Positions 20,469 to 31,839 of a stretch of DNA of 64,000 bases are shown here, in pieces (position 1 is the stretch's first letter; each line of letters opens with the position of its first letter). Location of the stretch: positions 2,329,001 to 2,393,000 of the forward strand of contig WPIO01000048.1 in assembly GCA_009760855.2 (NCBI GenBank), given 5' to 3'. Source of the stretch: Cristatella mucedo (Eukaryota > Bryozoa > Phylactolaemata > Cristatellidae). The notes below the pieces were generated by a model. The model was not told where the DNA came from and made no database searches. It saw only the letters and a program-made list of their open reading frames with translations. The position numbers were made by a program, and so were the translations under genes.

Positions 20469-21879
20469 GATTCGAGAGAATCGTCGTAGATTTCAGTAGC
20501 GGGCGGCGTTCTTGCAGCCAATTTGCTGGACAACTCTCGGGCGCGCGCTGGCGCGTACTTTGTGGGTACATCATACTGACGGCGTACAACAATTTGCATT
20601 CGAGATTCGAGTTTAGGACAGTCAAATTTATCTTAATTATATTAGATTGCAGTGGGTTGTGGTAATTCGTTGCACCCGCCCAATGTCTCTCCGCTTCGGA
20701 CGAGCCTTGGCATATTTAAGAAACGCCGGTGCTCGAACGTCGGCTAAAATCGACTGCTGCGACCTCAACAGCCTCAACGTGCGTGAAGCATTCCAGCCAT
20801 TGCCCCATCGCCTGTGTGCTCAGACAGTCACGGTCGCACGCTTATATTTTTATATTTTATATTTATCTATTTTAATTGATTATATTTTTTATTTTTATAT
20901 TTTTATCTTTGCGGCCGACGTCGCCAAATATCGGGTCTGAGTTGGGTGGCCCTTGCTAGGACGATTGTTGGATTAGGAGCCCGGCTGCAGTTCTGCTTTC
21001 TGGCCGATACGGACGGAAGCGACGATGTATCGTTCACAACTTGGATGTATCGCTCACACCTTCTTTGCGCGGGTTTGGCCGAACGCGCCGTGTAGCAGCA
21101 GGAGACGCTGTTCAAGCAGCAGTAGCAGATGATGCATTCAAAGAAGCCGCAAAGCAGACCGTACTAAGAGGTTTGTGTAACCAATCTTCTTCGTAGTTGA
21201 AATGTAAGCGACGATACGTGCGAATTATGAGATGGTTTCAAAAACCGTATATTCGGCTGACGCTCCTACCGAAACAGCACACAGCCATTCTCCTCTGTGC
21301 CCTTGTTCCGTCTGCAACTCCTTCTGCATTTCATCTCCCCTGCCTCCTCACCCTGCCACTGCTGATGAGCGATAGCTAATCAACGGTGGGTTGATGGGCC
21401 ACAGCTGCGTGCCGGCTTGTACTGAGCTACATGTAACAGCTAATCAAAGGTTAATTAGTGGACGACAGCTGTATATTGGCCTGCGTACAAGCCACATCCA
21501 TCATCTGCTGGAGCTGCATTGAAGGATGACCTTGATCTTTTCGGTAAAGGGATTGTGAAGACACCGATGGCACGTCGGCGTGATTCTCAGCTTCTGCTAA
21601 TGGGTCATAAGTGTCTTATTGTTGTGCAGTAAGAAGTTGCTGATCGTACGGCAACTGTCAGCGGAACCCCTGAGCAGCTAAGCTTGGGTGGTGTGTTAGC
21701 CAGGATGCAAAAATCCCGAAACCGATGCTGCCAGCAATGCTGACGGCTATAGTTTCTAACAAGCGTAGCTTTTTATTACAATCTCAGCTTGCTCAATAAA
21801 GCTGCATATCATGCTGTTTTAAGCGACAATGCGTCGACTGTTTCATCTGGCGTCACATTTGCAGTTCACGAGCGAATAC
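20469..21879. other. Unannotated stretch
   Basis: An A/T-rich patch (runs of TTTTATATTT) lies at 20845-20910. There is no recognisable gene, SINE or LINE. Part of the right side may belong to the PIF/Harbinger element that follows. Confidence 0.4.
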
Positions 21880-22850
21880 CACTCACTGTGTCCTTGACCA
21901 GCTGCTCCTTGCCATGGCAAGCGTCCGCTCCTGTGAAATAAGTTGCTTAAGTTTGGTTGACATCATTAGCAAAAGGAAGTGATTGTTGCTACACTGGTGA
22001 GCTAAGCTCAAAAATGGCGGTAGCTCTTTCGAGATTTCGGAAGGCAATGCACTTTTGCAGAGCGGGAAGTCGTGCAGTGCACAACAAGCCAAGACAATCT
22101 GCTCAGGAGTTCCTAGTTTAACGGATATTGTCGATTAGAATACCCCCAACCTCAAAGAAAGAATTCCGAAAGAATTTTCAACCGATTGCCGAGGACCACT
22201 GACCCGGAAGTTGAAAAATTCCTCCTTCGGCGAAAGCCCTCATTTTCGGTGCGGTTAAACAGGTGTACGCCTTTTGAGGGACGGCCTCGTCAGCAACGAT
22301 CGCGGAAGAGGCTCGGGCTCGTGGTATGAGGTTGAGGTCTTGGCAACTGAAGGATGTCATTGTCCAAAGCTTTTACGAGTTTGCAGTGTTCATAGACACC
22401 ACCATCGCTGGTCCGACTATTTCTCACCACTTGCACGTAGATGAGCCTGTAGCTTGCATCACCGATCGCCAACAGCAGGATGCTACAGCAGCTGTTAAAT
22501 CTGCATAAGTGGGATCCACTTCCTGGTGGCTTCCTAATGCCGACACTGTTGCCATCAAGAGCACCCACACAGTATGGGAAGTCTCATTTCTCAGCGAATC
22601 AACTTGAAATTGCTTCCAACTCACTCTCCGTTATGTTAAATGCAAAAACATATCGCCGTGCCGTTAAGATGGCAGCGAACATGCACTGTGAAAAACGTAG
22701 TGACACGCCCACACAGCTATAAACAAGCTGGTTGTAACCTTCTGCAATGCGCCTTACAGAATGCAGGAACGAATATGGATAGTGAGACCTTGGATGCCGC
22801 AAACTGAAACTGTAAACTTCCAAGTGCTCATCATGTAAGAAATACAAGGC
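21880..22850 (-). mobile_element. PIF/Harbinger transposase remnant (DDE_Tnp_4 type)
   Basis: On the minus strand near 22570 the frame reads GALDGNSV followed by RKPPGSGS, then about 40 residues on VVRNSRTSDGGVYEHC, the conserved blocks holding the first two catalytic aspartates. After a frame change VADEAVPQKAYT (near 22295) gives a third block, and near 22095 ACCALHDF matches the family's C-terminal ACCALHN-type motif. Stops and at least two frameshifts show it is inactive. A possible N-terminal part lies at 22599-22847. Terminal repeats and the Myb-like partner gene were not seen. Confidence 0.72.
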
Positions 22851-23587
22851 TTAAAGCTACTTGCAACAGCGACAGCTTACCCAGGACTGCACTTTTCACC
22901 AAGACTAAATTATCCACACGTTGCCGGACATAGCATGACCGTAGCTGCACGCATTGGAAAAAGTAACGATACGAACCGTTCACTAAATATCGCGAAGTAG
23001 CGGCCAATCGCTCTCTTCATGAAGGTCCCCATCTCATGTTGGTATCTTGTACTGAAATATCGGTTTCTATGAGGCCCAGCAAGTAATAGAAGTCATTAAT
23101 ATCCCCATTAATATACTTTCGCAAAACCCACTTAATCTTCGCCCACCAGCTCGATCATGAGACATCCGTACGCTCTGACGTCAGGACTTTGTAAAAGCAT
23201 TGGCTTCACTCACGCTTACGTACGTATACACTTCCTCGTTCAGAGCACATACTCCGTCATAGATATCGGAAGCAGATACCATTTACCTCCACGGCCAATT
23301 TTCCATCTTTAATGCTAGCGATCATTATTTTTTGCTTCTTCTGTACTGGTTCAAGCAAAACATATACCTGGTGGGCCAGCTCCTACTCGCTGGGTGTTGT
23401 ATCTTGGCGGGCCATTGCTTACGTCCCTAAAAAAAAGCAATTTTCACATGAACAGTCAGGGGACGGAGCGAGAAGGAAGCAAGATTTAGAAGAAGACTGA
23501 CCGGGTAGACATCCTAAAAAAAGGTAGACCAAAGTTGGACAGAAGGAGTTAGTTAGCAACACTCACCTTATAAAATCGGCTTTAGCG
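22851..23587. other. Unannotated stretch
   Basis: No supported gene. It may contain one end of the Harbinger element, but no terminal inverted repeat was recognised. Confidence 0.4.
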
Positions 23588-23740
23588 ACATGCCGAGCTG
23601 GTTTGGCCCAGTGGTCAAGGTGCTCGCCCCGAACAAGGTCTGGCCGAGGTCGTGGGCTCAAGCCCCGTGGCATACGTGAAGCGCCTGAGTAGAGAGCAAG
23701 TTCTCTTAAGGCGCTATACACGAGAATCGTATTTTTGTAT
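23588..23740 (+). mobile_element. SINE type B: tRNA-like head with L2-type tail
   Basis: The head has an A-box-like TGGCCCAGTGGTCAAGG and a B-box-like GGGCTCAAGCCCC. The tail is AAGCGCCTGAGTAGAG...TTCTCTTAAGGCGCTATAC, which matches the terminal hairpin-like block of the L2 LINE. Other copies are at 26142 and 52117. Confidence 0.7.
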
Positions 23741-24249
23741 GCCTCTGGACATTTGCACCCAGCCGATGACTTCACCTCGTTTTCGGGCACAAGTGCTGCT
23801 GGCTCGCATTACCTGGTTTTGGCAGCCTCAGACGCTCGCAGGCTGGATATGCATTTCTGACCTCTGAACTGCTTCAAGGTCGCATGGCAGGCGCCAAAGC
23901 CATGCCGGCTGAGTCCTTCCGTATCGTATCATCGCTGGCAGATCCGAGAGGAGCTGTCGAGCGACGAGTGCGAAAGCCCAAGTGTCTACCTCCTCCTCCT
24001 CCTCCTCGGAGCCTCGAGCAGAGCAGCCGCCGCTGCGCGGCTACGCTAGAACGGGCTCGCCTTTCTCTCACCTGCGCTGACATCTGACCTACTGAAAGCC
24101 TGCTGCTGAAAGCCTGCTGCCGGCTCTGCGTCGCTCGTGTCGCCGAGGCTCGGCGTCTTGCGGACTTGCCTCGTGCGGACGCGACTCGATTACCACTGCT
24201 CGCCGGGCGAGAGAGGCTGGTGGAAGCAAAAGCCAGAGCTGCAGTCGTC

Positions 24250-24284
<35 letters not shown>

Positions 24285-26141
24285 TGAAGAGCGGCGGCCT
24301 GTCGAGTGCTTCCGACGTCTCCTCCGCCCCGTTACGCCGTCCCCCAATTGTCCGCTCGTGCAGCACGCTGCCCGGGGCGGGGCGTCTGGCGGCTTCTTTG
24401 TCGACTTCTTCGCGCTGAGCGCGCGCGTCTTTGTAGACTTCTGCAAACCGGCCGTGTTGCTTCAAAGTTGTGCGGCGCGCACTGCTGCATGCTTGGCGTG
24501 CTGCGCTCGAGGGACCTCGTTCGCGCGTCCGTCGGGGCGTGCCGTCGCCGCCTCGACTGCGCCGTCACCTGGTGACGTCACCACCTGGGTGAGGTGGAGA
24601 TGGCGGCGGTGGGCTGGCGCGGCGTCGGGCGGCTGCTACTCCTCCGCCGCGAACCGCTCGGCTTCCGCAGCGCGGCGGGTGAAGCGCGGCTCGGTCCGCG
24701 GCGGCGGCGGCGGCAGCGCGAGGCCGGTGACCTCTGGCCTCGATGCGGGCGCGTGAGTGCGTCTCCGGTCAGTCCATCAGCGACCGTCATTCGTGGTTGG
24801 GTGACGCAGTGGAGCGCGGCGCGGCGCGGCACGGCCAGACCGTCGGCGCCAGAGCGCCCCTCTGCACTGTCGAGCGTCGGGGCGGCAAAGTTGTGCTCGG
24901 TTCGCGCCGGCCCGGCGGCCGGGCCGGTCGGCCTGCCCCAATTCAGGTCTGCCGCTGGCCTGACAGCGGCCGGTGAAAGATTCGTGAGACCCCGAGACTT
25001 ACAGGCCACGGGTCTCTGTCGGCCTAAGGCCACAGGCGCAGCAGCGGCGGCGGCGGCCTTTCCAACACATCTTATGTGTCGAGAGAGAGATTTGGTTCTC
25101 TTAGGATCTAATAGAAATGACATTATTACTAATAGCGTCGGTATTACCGCGTCGCGGGTGGTCCGGCTTAAGGGCGAGCCCTCTTCGTTGACAGCTGCGT
25201 GGACTACCAGCATCGTCGACGCTCGCGCGACCTTTCGACCGAAGCGACGGCGCCGCATTTGTCGCGACCGCCCAGACAAAAGTGGATAAGTACACAGACG
25301 TACGGGTACTGTATGCAGATTAGCGAGCCTAACAAAATTCGCCGAGAACTTATGGCGACCGCGGCAGCCATTGCATAGTGTGTTATGACGTTGGCATATT
25401 ATGTCAGTCAGATTAGGACTGCCTGGATGTTCTTCGCGGTTCCTAAATTATAACGATTAGGAGCCAGCCTTATCGCAAACTGCGGTTGGGCGGCACAAAA
25501 AGCCGAACTCATATATCTCCTCTATTGCTAGTGCACTCTCCTACCGTTAGCGTTCGCGCGCTTCGTGCGCGTGCTGGCGCGGCACGCTCGGCCCTGTAGC
25601 CGCGCTTCACGGTGCTCCAGCTTCGCCCGCGCGTTCGTCGAGCGTCGGAGAGGACGAGCACCCGCTGCGAGTGCTTCGCTTGGCGCCGAGGGACTCGCTG
25701 TGCCGGAGCCGCTTCAGCGCGTATAGAGCAGCGAGCGCGCTAAGCCCTATGACTCGGTGGGGTGGGTGGGGAGGTGGCGGTGGTGGTTAGCTGCTGCGAG
25801 CTTGTTAAACGAGTCTGCCTGAAGTGGCCTGTCTCACCTCAGCTGCAATGTGCAGGCCCTTCTTTGCACTTTTGCTAATTCGGCGTTAATGTTGGCGCCC
25901 CCTTACGCGAGATTTCAGCTCCGCTTCGCCACCGTTTAGCGCTCTTCGAGCGTCACGTCGGCAGACGCTGTGCACACGCTGTACGCGATCCCTGAATTAG
26001 TTAAGAGGTCGCCCAGACGTAACACCAGTGTCTGAAGTATTGAACAGTTCCTAGGGCGGCTAGCAGTCTTCACGTGCTAGTTTCATTGTTTGAGGCGATA
26101 TTAATGAATATTGTACCTCATCCATGGATTTTGAGGGCCTA
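23741..26141. other. GC-rich region, no supported gene
   Basis: Very GC-rich sequence from about 23900 to 25800 gives long overlapping ORFs on both strands that resemble no family. It includes a CAG repeat at 24252-24283 and a CCTCCT run near 23990. A CpG-island promoter is plausible. Near 25080-25135 GAGAGATTTGGTTCTCTTAGG followed by ATT-rich sequence may be a diverged L2 tail. Confidence 0.4.
24252..24283. repeat. (CAG)n trinucleotide repeat
   Basis: About ten consecutive CAG units. One plus-strand frame reads it as polyglutamine, but no protein context supports translation. Confidence 0.9.
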
Positions 26142-26255
26142 TTTTGGCCCAGGGCCACAAGTTCTCTTTAAGCGAACAAGATCGTGGGCTCGAGCCCTGC
26201 GGCATATGCGTAGCGCCTAGATAGAGATTCAGTTCCCTTAAGCTGCATGTACACG
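26142..26255 (+). mobile_element. SINE type B, diverged
   Basis: GATCGTGGGCTCGAGCCCTGCGGCAT aligns with the B-box region of the copy at 23588 and is followed by the L2-type tail (AGCGCCTAGATAGAGATTCAGTTCCCTTAAG). The head is damaged. Confidence 0.6.
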
Positions 26256-26327
26256 GCAGACTTTCCTCCTGACCGCGGCTGACTGCGGCTCATAGTTAGA
26301 ACGCTTACACGTCGCGACAGATTTTAT

Positions 26328-26425
26328 ACTAATAACAATAATAAAAGTAATAAGAATACTTTTATACAGCTCCCTCTCAGAACGTAATCTCTTTCTAATC
26401 ACTTTGCGTTTGCTGCAAATGATAG
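26328..26425 (-). mobile_element. L2-type LINE 3' tail
   Basis: (AAT)n-like sequence is followed by CTCCCTCTCAGAACGTAATCTCTTTCTAATCACTTTGCGTTTGCTGCAAA, matching the conserved 3' end in reverse orientation. Only the extreme 3' end is present. Confidence 0.6.
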
Positions 26426-28449
26426 CCGACTTTTATACTTTTGGTTTTCAGACTTAGTCCCGTCCCCAATATACGAGAGAATTTCGGGCTGTACACGTTG
26501 ACCCGTATCAACCGTGCAGCAGCATTGCTTCCGGTCGCAGTCCTCACTTCCAGCACTCGACTCGGTCGCGAGAGCTACTGCAATCTGTGAGAGCCGGACC
26601 AATTCAAAAGCGCGTTCATGAGCTTCTTAATTACTTACCGCTCATAACAAAAGACTGGGCAATAGATGGTATAGCCACTCGTCTTAATAATGCTTTTCTA
26701 AAACCAGGGCTATGGACATACCATTAAAAGGTGTTGGCTCTGAACATCTCGATCAACTAAAGCGTTCTGTTTGTTGTCAGCCATTTTTATTTTGAGCGCG
26801 GCTATACCTGACACGCCCAGGGCGGTTTGATTGATCGGCTGGACCAACGAGGGTCAAAAAGTAGAAGCCGATTCACCTTCAAGAGAGTCTGCCGACTTGG
26901 CTCCTCCCCAAAAAATGTAGTGACGTATCGTGACGTAGTAGCCCAAATTGGTGGGAAATCGATCCAAAAACTGCGCCGATGCCACCCGTATAGGCTGATG
27001 CCGGTGGAAAGTCCGCCGTGTAAACGCAGCTATAGGGTGCTATACCAATGAATGCTTTTTTATTTCTACAATCGGCTCGTTTGAGGATATACTGAACCCA
27101 GTATTGAGTCTCTGTATGCTGAAGCACCTGCTTGTTCTTCCCAATGTCTGAATTCAGAAAAATCCTCTGATGAACTTCTGCGAATTTGAAGTTCGTACTT
27201 AGTCAACCAAAATTGAGCAAATTAACCAATTGCATTGACAAACACGCTGAACCAACCTTAAGCGAATTATAAATGTACTCGCGTGTCAAATAGTTCCCAC
27301 GGCAGAACTTGCAGCTGAGCAGCATTTGTACGGGTTTGTTATTTGACTTGAGAAAACAGATACCCTTGAGGCCGAAGTATGTCGATGTCTGAAGCAAAAA
27401 GCAATCAGTGAATTAAGTGCCGCCGATAGCCAGGAGTCCACTGAGAATAGTGCCGAGAGACTGCAACGAGGCTGGAAATTGAGTGCACTAATGAGGGCAG
27501 CAGGATTTAACTTAATACTGTTAATCTAGATTCTACATTCTAGAAGAGCGCGCAGGCATTAGGGTTGCCACTGTAGTAAAGGTGAAGGCCATAGTTGCTG
27601 CTTCGTCCAGTGAAATTGAAAAACCCTATATACGGCTTGAAAAGTCAGAGCCATAATTTCCCAAACGAGAGCATGGAAATGGCAGCCTTTTACGTGCATT
27701 TGCCTGGTACCTCAGCCTCTACTGAAAATTTGCTGAAAGAAGTGGCCCTCACCCTTCGTGTGCCGCTCATGCGCCACTGTGGAGCCTGCGACTGACTGGG
27801 GGAACTTGCGTCGAGACGGCTACTGTGTGGGCGCAAGTTTAAGTTATTGGCTGCAGCCTTAACTCTAGAAAAGCCGTTTTGGGATCTCGGGGCTTATTCT
27901 GCTGACGGTGTCTGTGCTACTTGTAATGTGAGGGCTGCCAACTCTCGGTATGCGCCCGATGAGGACTCTCTCGTTTCGGCTCTTCGATGGTCTATGCACT
28001 GATGTGGCGCATACTACAGCCACGCTGCTGCTCCATTTCCTATAACAGAGAGAAACGTTTACACGACTCCTCTTCGTGTTTATGCCTACTCTGGGAAACT
28101 GCTTGCTTGGCGTCTCATAATTCCGGCATGACTCCTTCTGTGATGAATTCATTGACTTCGAAACTTGGCGAACGCAATGCCGTGATCTTAGTGCACCTGC
28201 AATCGACCAGCTTCGGCGGCTACGGCCATACTATGGCTGTTGAATCAGCATTCGTTAAAGCAATTGGATCAATCTTCTTGTTCCAATTTGCAGTCACTTA
28301 ATTGCTCGCAGAGTTTCACGAGTCTGCCGGCGGGCGTATGATCCTAAGAGCTATGCGGGACATTGTCAGTCGTCTCCCTGTCGTCAGACTTGTCTGACAA
28401 AATTAAGGCTTGCATGACTAGATTGCCGACCCAACGCCTGCAATGAACC
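26426..28449. other. Unannotated stretch
   Basis: Mostly AT-balanced unique-looking sequence with only short ORFs (none above about 105 codons) and no recognised family. Confidence 0.4.
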
Positions 28450-28566
28450 TGATAAGTCTCACCGTTCAATCGCGTTTCCCTTTGCAGCAAATGTAAAACA
28501 CCTAGAAAGAGAATGAGTTCTATGAGGGCGCTTTATCAAGTGCGTTATTATTGTTATTATTAAGCC
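28450..28566 (+). mobile_element. L2-type LINE 3' tail
   Basis: TTTGCAGCAAATGTAAAACACCTAGAAAGAGAATGAGTTC and AGGGCGCTTTATCAAGTGCG are followed by (TTATTA)n. It is the plus-orientation 3' end of the L2 family, strongly 5' truncated. Confidence 0.75.
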
Positions 28567-28769
28567 GTAGTCACAATCGGTCGTTCTGCGTTAAAGGGAG
28601 GTCTGTCCTCTCTTAAGTTGTGTTTATTATAGCCCTCTAGTTTGAGATTGCTTCAAGTATCTGTTGAGATAGAGCACAAGCGCTCGCCAATCTCCAGCCA
28701 AGAGAACTGAGCTGATGAACTGAAAATCCAAGGGTTCTGACAGCACATTGAAGTCCAGCTCGTTTCTGT

Positions 28770-29325
28770 AATGGCTGTCGCATACGAAGGTAAAGACAAG
28801 ACAACCGCTAGCTCGCCTGTCATGGGCGTGGTAGTTGCTACATTACATAACTTCTCACCGACCTGCACTGGCTCCCATCGAGCAGCAAGCAGATCCGCTT
28901 CAGCGTTGTCGCTCAATTTTACGTCCCATCATTCTCTGGCTCCAGCCTACCTATCAGAACTACTCTCCCACCTGGCTAGGCGTCGTAGCATCCACCTTTC
29001 CGGCTCAAATTGCTTAGCTGTGCCACTAATCAACCTCAAATCCTTTGGAGACCGTGCCATTAGCTCATATGCCCCCAACGCTTGGAGCTCACTTGTGAAT
29101 GACGTCATTATAATTCCCTGAATTGACGACATCTAAGCAAAAGCTAAAACGAACATTTTCCTAACAATATTTGCTGGCAACTTTTATTTTGTCCTTTGAG
29201 TTCACATCCACGCTGAAACGGTGATTGTTATAACTAACCATATTCACTTGATATCATGTATAAAGGGTGTCGAAAGATTTAGTTCTCAGAGGGCGTTACA
29301 CAAAGCATAATTATCATCGGCATAA
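28770..29325 (+). mobile_element. L2-type LINE, 3' part with reverse-transcriptase C terminus
   Basis: The plus strand encodes HSLAPAYLSELL, then SFGDRAISSYAPNAWSSL, parallel to the reference copy at 10466-11302. A damaged 3' UTR and tail follow (AGATTTAGTTCTCAGAGGGCGTTAC). The frame lacks the catalytic domain. Confidence 0.75.
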
Positions 29326-30564
29326 ATAATGTCACCAAGTGTGTGTATGTTGTCTGTGTGTGCCGGACGTGCAAGCGAGTGTGCGTGTGTGGGCGTAGCA
29401 AAGCAGCAGCTTTCGTTGACGCGTTTCTCGACAGAGTCCTCGTTTACTCCTAACGGTAATCTCGAATTCCCGAAATGCGTCTCTTCAAACGAGAGCAACT
29501 GATAACATCTTTGGTATAAAACAAAAAGCAAAGCATGACCGATGACTTATCTTTGGGTTGGACTCGTAGAGAAACGAACGGGCGACTGACGGCCGACTGT
29601 AGGATGAATAACGATTGGTCTTAAGCCGGGTTTACATGGTCTATCTTGTTTGTGTCCTGCTTCGGTACTCCTTGTAGGAAGCTCTCACGGCCCATTTGCT
29701 TTCACTCGTGCTTCCTTCCAGCCGCCCACAAACTCTATCCCCTAAGTGGTCATGCGGAAATTCCTTTTTTTTTAGAAAGCTAGGAAATGGCCATCCGCCA
29801 TGCCCAGCGAATTAAACCGTCCACGCTTGTATCTTTCCTCCGCCACCGCACGTTCCGATTCCTATGTGAAAAGCTCGCATCGTCCCACACACGAGGACTC
29901 TCTTAGAAGGCATCTAGAGTTTAGCTCTTCATGACGTTCGTGGTGTTGCCTTAGAAAGCAGTGAAGTAAGGGGACCTTGACAGCGCTTATGATTAGTCGT
30001 CTGTTAGCTCTTGCATCCATCTCTGCTCAGGAGTAGAGCCCCTCCTCCCCCCCCCGTGCTCAGCTTCGCCGTCTTTGTTCAGTCTTCCGTCTGCCGTCTT
30101 GGACTGCGAGTCTTGATGACGTACGCGCCAAAGACTGAAGCAAGATTGAAGCAGAGAAGACCGTGGACACGACTTTCGGAGTGAAAGGCAATGCGCGTTT
30201 TGCTCAAACTGGCCGCGCTTAGATAGGCTGGCATCAGAGGGTTTAGCTGGAATTCGGAGGCGCCGGACCTCATTGTATTAGCTAGAAGATCTCTCTGGAG
30301 AAGCGGATCTCTCTGTCTGCGTATTTCACAGTCCACAGTCCATTTCCAAAGTCCATTTCACAGTCCATCGTATTTCGGACGCTTGTCGCCGAGCCACGAT
30401 CCACCCACTGCCCAAGCGTAGGTATTCGACGGTCGAGGCGGCGAGTGCACCGCAGCTGATGACCTACACATTAAAATTAAGAGCGGTTGGGAGTCGTCTG
30501 AGCTAACTCTAATGACGGCGCCGGTTCGCTCTGTTTACACGAAGAATCAACATTGCCTCTTATG
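29326..30564. other. Unannotated stretch
   Basis: Short direct repeats of CAGTCCA occur near 30330-30370 and a poly-C run near 30046. There is no supported gene. Confidence 0.4.
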
Positions 30565-30665
30565 TTTCAAGACGCAATCCGAGAGGCGTTCATTTTCTCA
30601 GAAAAGACGAGTTGTTTCGAGGCTTGCGATCAAACCGGACGGCTTGTGCGTCAGAACGACGCCCA
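30565..30665 (+). repeat. Dispersed repeat R2, copy 1
   Basis: It aligns with 34945-35065 (AATCCGAG/ATTCCGAG, GTTCATTTTCTCAGAAA/CTCGTTTTCTCGGAAA, CAAACCGGACGGCT/CAGACTGGACGGCT). The family is unknown; both copies are plus strand. Confidence 0.5.
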
Positions 30666-30800
30666 TCGGCCTGGGCCGGCGCTTTCGCTAGGCGAACTAG
30701 GCAGTCGCCTAGGAAGCTGGGCTATGACAGGGGCCAAGCCGCCAGAAAAAAACTAGAAAACTAAAATATAGCTACCTTTTGGTATGCTGTTACTAACTAA

Positions 30801-31098
30801 CACCAAACCACTTTCCATGTCAAAACTTTTTGGCAACTTATTGAATGCCCTAGAAAGCCGCTATGAAGAATTATCGGAACAGTGCAGGAGCACGGGGTAT
30901 CGGTGCGAATGGTTTGTAGTGTATGGAGGCGGGCGCTCGGGTTTTTCGGGCACGTCGACGACCGCGCTCCTTGGGCGCATTGTTCTTCGAGGGATAAAGG
31001 CGAAGCAACAGGCAGTGAAAGAACTGGGTACTGCAACTGAAGCCTGGATTCGGTCACACATCACTCGAACCTCTCGTATGGGGTACCTAGCAACTTAA
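30801..31098 (+). pseudogene. C-terminal fragment of a LINE reverse-transcriptase polyprotein
   Basis: The frame contains a RYEELSEQCRSTGYRC segment, then about 10 residues later GGGRSGFSGTS, then a helical KELGTATEAWI segment. This order (RY..L...CR..GW, VE.G.RGF, final helix) is the usual C terminus of many invertebrate LINE polyproteins. The fingers, palm and tail are absent, and the usual tryptophans are partly replaced. Assignment is by pattern only. Confidence 0.5.
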
Positions 31099-31637
31099 GA
31101 GTGGCTGTAGGGATGTGCAGTTGCAGATCTTGAAGAGAGCCCCATGGAGTCATGTATCGAGGGTGCTCAAACCAACGGTAGAATCTTCCGTAGGTTTCCT
31201 ACCACCCCCCCAAGGGCTGCCAGAGAGTCCGTCCAAGTGTTAGAGAGTCCATTCCTATTTGAAGGCGAGACGAGTACCAGAGGCCTCTAGGTGCTGCAGT
31301 CCTCAAAGGCGCAAGGGGGACCTCGAGTCAAATGCCGCAAGTTGCTTTGATCTTCAAAGATCTGCAGTGAGGCCTATTGGGCTCTAGTCAGACTAGCTTC
31401 AAAGATAAGTTGAGATTCAAAGGCCTTTTGTAGGAGATTATGTAACTCAGACCCGTATAAATGTGCCAGCAGTTGGGGCCCACTCAGTCCACGGTCCTGA
31501 GGTGGAGGTGCCCGAATCGCGAGTCTCTGCCGCTTGGTTTGACTTCTGGCTGCTGCTCGGTCTCATTCTGCTTCTGGGAAGTCTAATTATCTGCACAGCA
31601 GACAGGGAGGCAGAGGTCTTCCAGGGTTTCTTCCGGT
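31099..31637. other. Unannotated stretch
   Basis: A short plus-strand ORF at 31463-31657 encodes a hydrophobic segment (LLLGLILLLGSLII), but no family or gene structure supports it. Confidence 0.35.
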
Positions 31638-31798
31638 TAGATCGAATGGCACACTAGGTAAGGCGGTTGCTTTTCACGACCTCGGTCGCGTATTCGAATC
31701 CGGCGGTGGGCGATTCGTTGTTGTCGCTGCAAGCAGTGGTAATAGCCTCACAGGCTCTTCTGTTGCTATGCAAAAGACTGTGTTAAATCGGCTAGTAT
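31638..31798 (+). mobile_element. tRNA-derived SINE, type A
   Basis: It shows the A-box-like TGGCACACTAGGTAAGG, the B-box region ATTCGAATCCGGCGG, the body GTCGCTGCAAGCAGTGGTAATAGCC and the end CTCTTCTGTTGCTATGCAAAAG. It lies immediately upstream of the hAT remnant. Confidence 0.78.
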
Positions 31799-31839
31799 TG
31801 TGCTTAAACTATATTTGTTATTACAGAGTTACGAAAAAT

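Noticed and set aside
24578-25289. Long ORFs of over 230 codons on both strands
   Set aside because: They overlap on opposite strands in a very GC-rich stretch, are Arg/Ala-rich and match no domain; low stop-codon frequency explains them.
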